A stretch of 64,000 nt of DNA, taken from Anabaena lutea FACHB-196. GTDB taxonomy: Bacteria; Cyanobacteriota; Cyanobacteriia; Cyanobacteriales; Nostocaceae. The translations under genes and the position numbers were made by a program. Below, piece after piece: positions 62,818 through 64,000 of the stretch (its first letter is position 1; the number at the start of each line of letters is the position of its first letter). Where the stretch lies: positions 1 to 64,000 of the forward strand of contig NZ_JACJST010000026.1 of NCBI RefSeq assembly GCF_014698305.1, written 5' to 3'. Under the pieces are notes generated by a model that was not told the DNA's origin, searched no databases, and saw nothing but the letters and a program-made list of their open reading frames with translations.

Positions 62818-63760
62818 AAGTGTAGTTTCCCTTAGAAAATTTTTATGCTTACAGGTAAGTCGGCTGTGAAAAACCAAGCCATGTGAAGATGTGTAAACCT
62901 GACTCCAGTCCATATTTTGCATAGGTTTCAGCCAATTTACAAAACTAAACACAGATGGGTGTTGCCTACCTCCTGAGGATTGACAGCGATGATTCGGAAA
63001 AAATTTTTGAACTCCCGATCTGTTAATTATTGAATCTCTAATACCTGTTATCAAGCAATTGCATTATAAATGACAACAAGTTATTTATAGTGCAAATATG
63101 TATCTGTTGTGTTTAAAGCAGAAGATAGCGAGTTAAGTTTCATATTAAATCAAAGCTCCTTTTTTACAAATCCTCTGAGGATATCTGAATAGTCTAATTT
63201 CATCTGAGCCGCAGGCGATTGAAAAGATGCTTTCGCTACGCTGTCTTTGTAGCTCCTCTCTATCGCCAAAGGCGCGTCCGCACCAACGCCTAGCGTCTTT
63301 GCAACAGACAAGAAACACGATTTAGCATTACGCGGCTACACAGCTAAGACTCGTAGTTCCTTCCCAGAGGTAAGACCAACTGGGTGGGTTGAAAATTCTT
63401 GATTTTCCGTAAGTCCGCCTGCGCGGACTTTGTTTGTGTAGTAGCGAATACAATTTGCCGAAAACTTTTCAGACATCCTCTTAGTTATGATTAATTTAAA
63501 CTAGTATGCACCAAAATGTTATGTTGAGTACAACACATAAAAGGTAATGATAAAAAAACACTGAAGGAATAAGCGAATCTACAAAAAATCTTCATCTAAT
63601 CTTCATAAATTCCTGATCTTATATATACAAGAACTAAAATATATATAAAAGTTCCCGCGTATTATTTGTACCTTGTCTGACTCCTCATAGAAATTATCTC
63701 TAGGATTCACTCAATATGGAACTTATTCGCACACCTGGCAAGATCGCCTTCAAGCTTCCC
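62818..63760. other. Long intergenic region with dispersed-repeat fragments
   Basis: About 940 bases with no gene I can support. A GC-rich mosaic (63200-63330) resembles dispersed Nostoc repeats, and a perfect hairpin lies at 63411-63430. The left part (62820-63180) probably holds the promoter of the polysaccharide locus. A 23-codon reading frame from ATG 63716 runs into the cinA 3' end; see rejected items. Confidence 0.5.
63411..63430. repeat. Perfect 8-bp stem hairpin
   Basis: AAGTCCGC and GCGGACTT are separated by CTGC. This is a GC-rich palindrome in intergenic DNA, probably part of a dispersed repeat; it is not followed by a strong T-run on the plus strand. Confidence 0.7.
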
Positions 63761-64000
63761 CTACCTCGTCAACAACTTGCGCCGTAAATTATCCAACGCG
63801 GCATTTGCACTCACATGACGAATTAAAGACCGACCACGAATAGTCCCAAATCGATACTCAAAACTTGTCACATCAGATCCTGGTCCGGCTAAACCTATAT
63901 ACACCAAACCCACTGGCTTCTCATTAGTTCCCCCAGTCGGGCCTGCAATTCCCGTAATACTTAAACCCCAAGTAGTACCTAAGCGATTTTTCACCCCAAT
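63761..64000 (-). CDS. cinA: CinA family protein, C-terminal part (gene runs off window)
   Basis: The 3' end of a cinA gene; the 5' part lies beyond 64000. The visible residues include GLSITGIAGPTGGTNEKPVGLVYIGLAGPG, the typical core of the CinA C-terminal domain (nicotinamide mononucleotide deamidase, PncC-like), then a charged tail ending LRRKLLTR. Only about 80 codons are present, so whether the N-terminal MoCF-like domain is there cannot be seen. CinA is broadly a competence- or NAD-salvage protein. The stop TAG is at 63761-63763. Confidence 0.92.
   Translation of the reverse strand: MGVKNRLGTTWGLSITGIAGPTGGTNEKPVGLVYIGLAGPGSDVTSFEYRFGTIRGRSLIRHVSANAALDNLRRKLLTR

Noticed and set aside
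62818-63054. 79-codon N-terminal extension of the WbuB-like GT4
   Set aside because: No similarity to the family, while ATG 62817 has an upstream AAGGGA; the extension reads through intergenic DNA.
63716-63787. 23-codon reading frame from ATG 63716 opposite the cinA 3' end
   Set aside because: It begins MELIRTPGKIAFKLPLP, matches no family I know, has no clear ribosome-binding site, and overlaps the antisense end of cinA.
1-64000. CRISPR array, prophage, rRNA operon or IS transposase
   Set aside because: Tandem repeats are short (7 or 21 bases) without spacers of constant length; no cas, phage, rRNA or transposase sequence was seen.

Overview
The window looks like chromosomal DNA of a filamentous, probably heterocyst-forming (Nostoc/Anabaena-type) cyanobacterium. 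Supporting signs are the phycobilin lyase CpcT, the photosystem II factor Thf1/Psb29, the NDH-1 subunit NdhS and cyanobacteria-typical DUF29 and GxxExxY genes. Frequent HIP1 octamers (GCGATCGC, e.g. 952-959 and 6853-6860) and many 7-bp short tandem repeats between genes (AATTACG/TAATTCG type) point the same way. The assignment is inferred from content and motifs; no 16S gene is present. I saw no rRNA, transposase, CRISPR array or prophage.

Left part (1-26.4 kb): mostly housekeeping and scattered accessory genes. In order they are a GAF protein with a broken-looking kinase core, DUF2795, moaC, tRNA-Arg(ACG), an MFS transporter, a DPM1/GtrB-like glycosyltransferase, an NlpC/P60 peptidase whose 3' end carries a duplicated MITE, a remnant of a P-loop NTPase, a serine hydrolase, a CopG-MazF-type toxin-antitoxin pair, an OafA-like acyltransferase, a GH15-like glucosidase and a GxxExxY gene bracketed by inverted repeats. 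These are followed by YkvA, ExbB-ExbD, a holin-like protein, thf1, cpcT, a STAS protein, hemF, an SRPBCC protein, mrp, rodA, ndhS, a HAS-barrel protein and a CPA2 antiporter with Usp domains.

Right part (26.8-62.8 kb): a large cell-surface polysaccharide locus. UDP-xylose synthase and UDP-glucose dehydrogenase (plus strand) supply UDP-GlcA and UDP-Xyl. About 30 genes on the minus strand face them. They encode an ABC-2 exporter pair (Wzm/Wzt with a C-terminal carbohydrate-binding-like domain), roughly fourteen glycosyltransferases (GT2, GT4, a GT10 fucosyltransferase-like and a GT8-like enzyme), two pyruvyltransferases, two methyltransferases, two hexapeptide acetyltransferases, a Wzy-like polymerase, a YdcF/ElyC protein and a Wzc-type tyrosine autokinase. 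The locus mixes parts of the ABC-transporter route and the Wzy route, but I see no Wzx flippase and no Wza outer-membrane exporter in the window. Embedded in it are two tandem paralogous RTX (calcium-binding, type I-secreted) proteins with duplicated leaders and terminators, and a tandem pair of DUF29 genes that splits wzm from wzt. Most of the locus looks AT-richer than the flanks, which would fit horizontal assembly.

Right edge: an uncharacterised zinc-ribbon-like protein, a WbuB-like GT4, about 0.9 kb of repeat-bearing intergenic DNA, and the 3' end of a cinA gene that runs off the window. The features most worth follow-up are the GxxExxY gene in its inverted-repeat cassette, the duplicated RTX units, the DUF29 pair inside the exporter operon, the MITE and short tandem repeats that have become protein-coding, and the Zn-ribbon protein beside the exporter.
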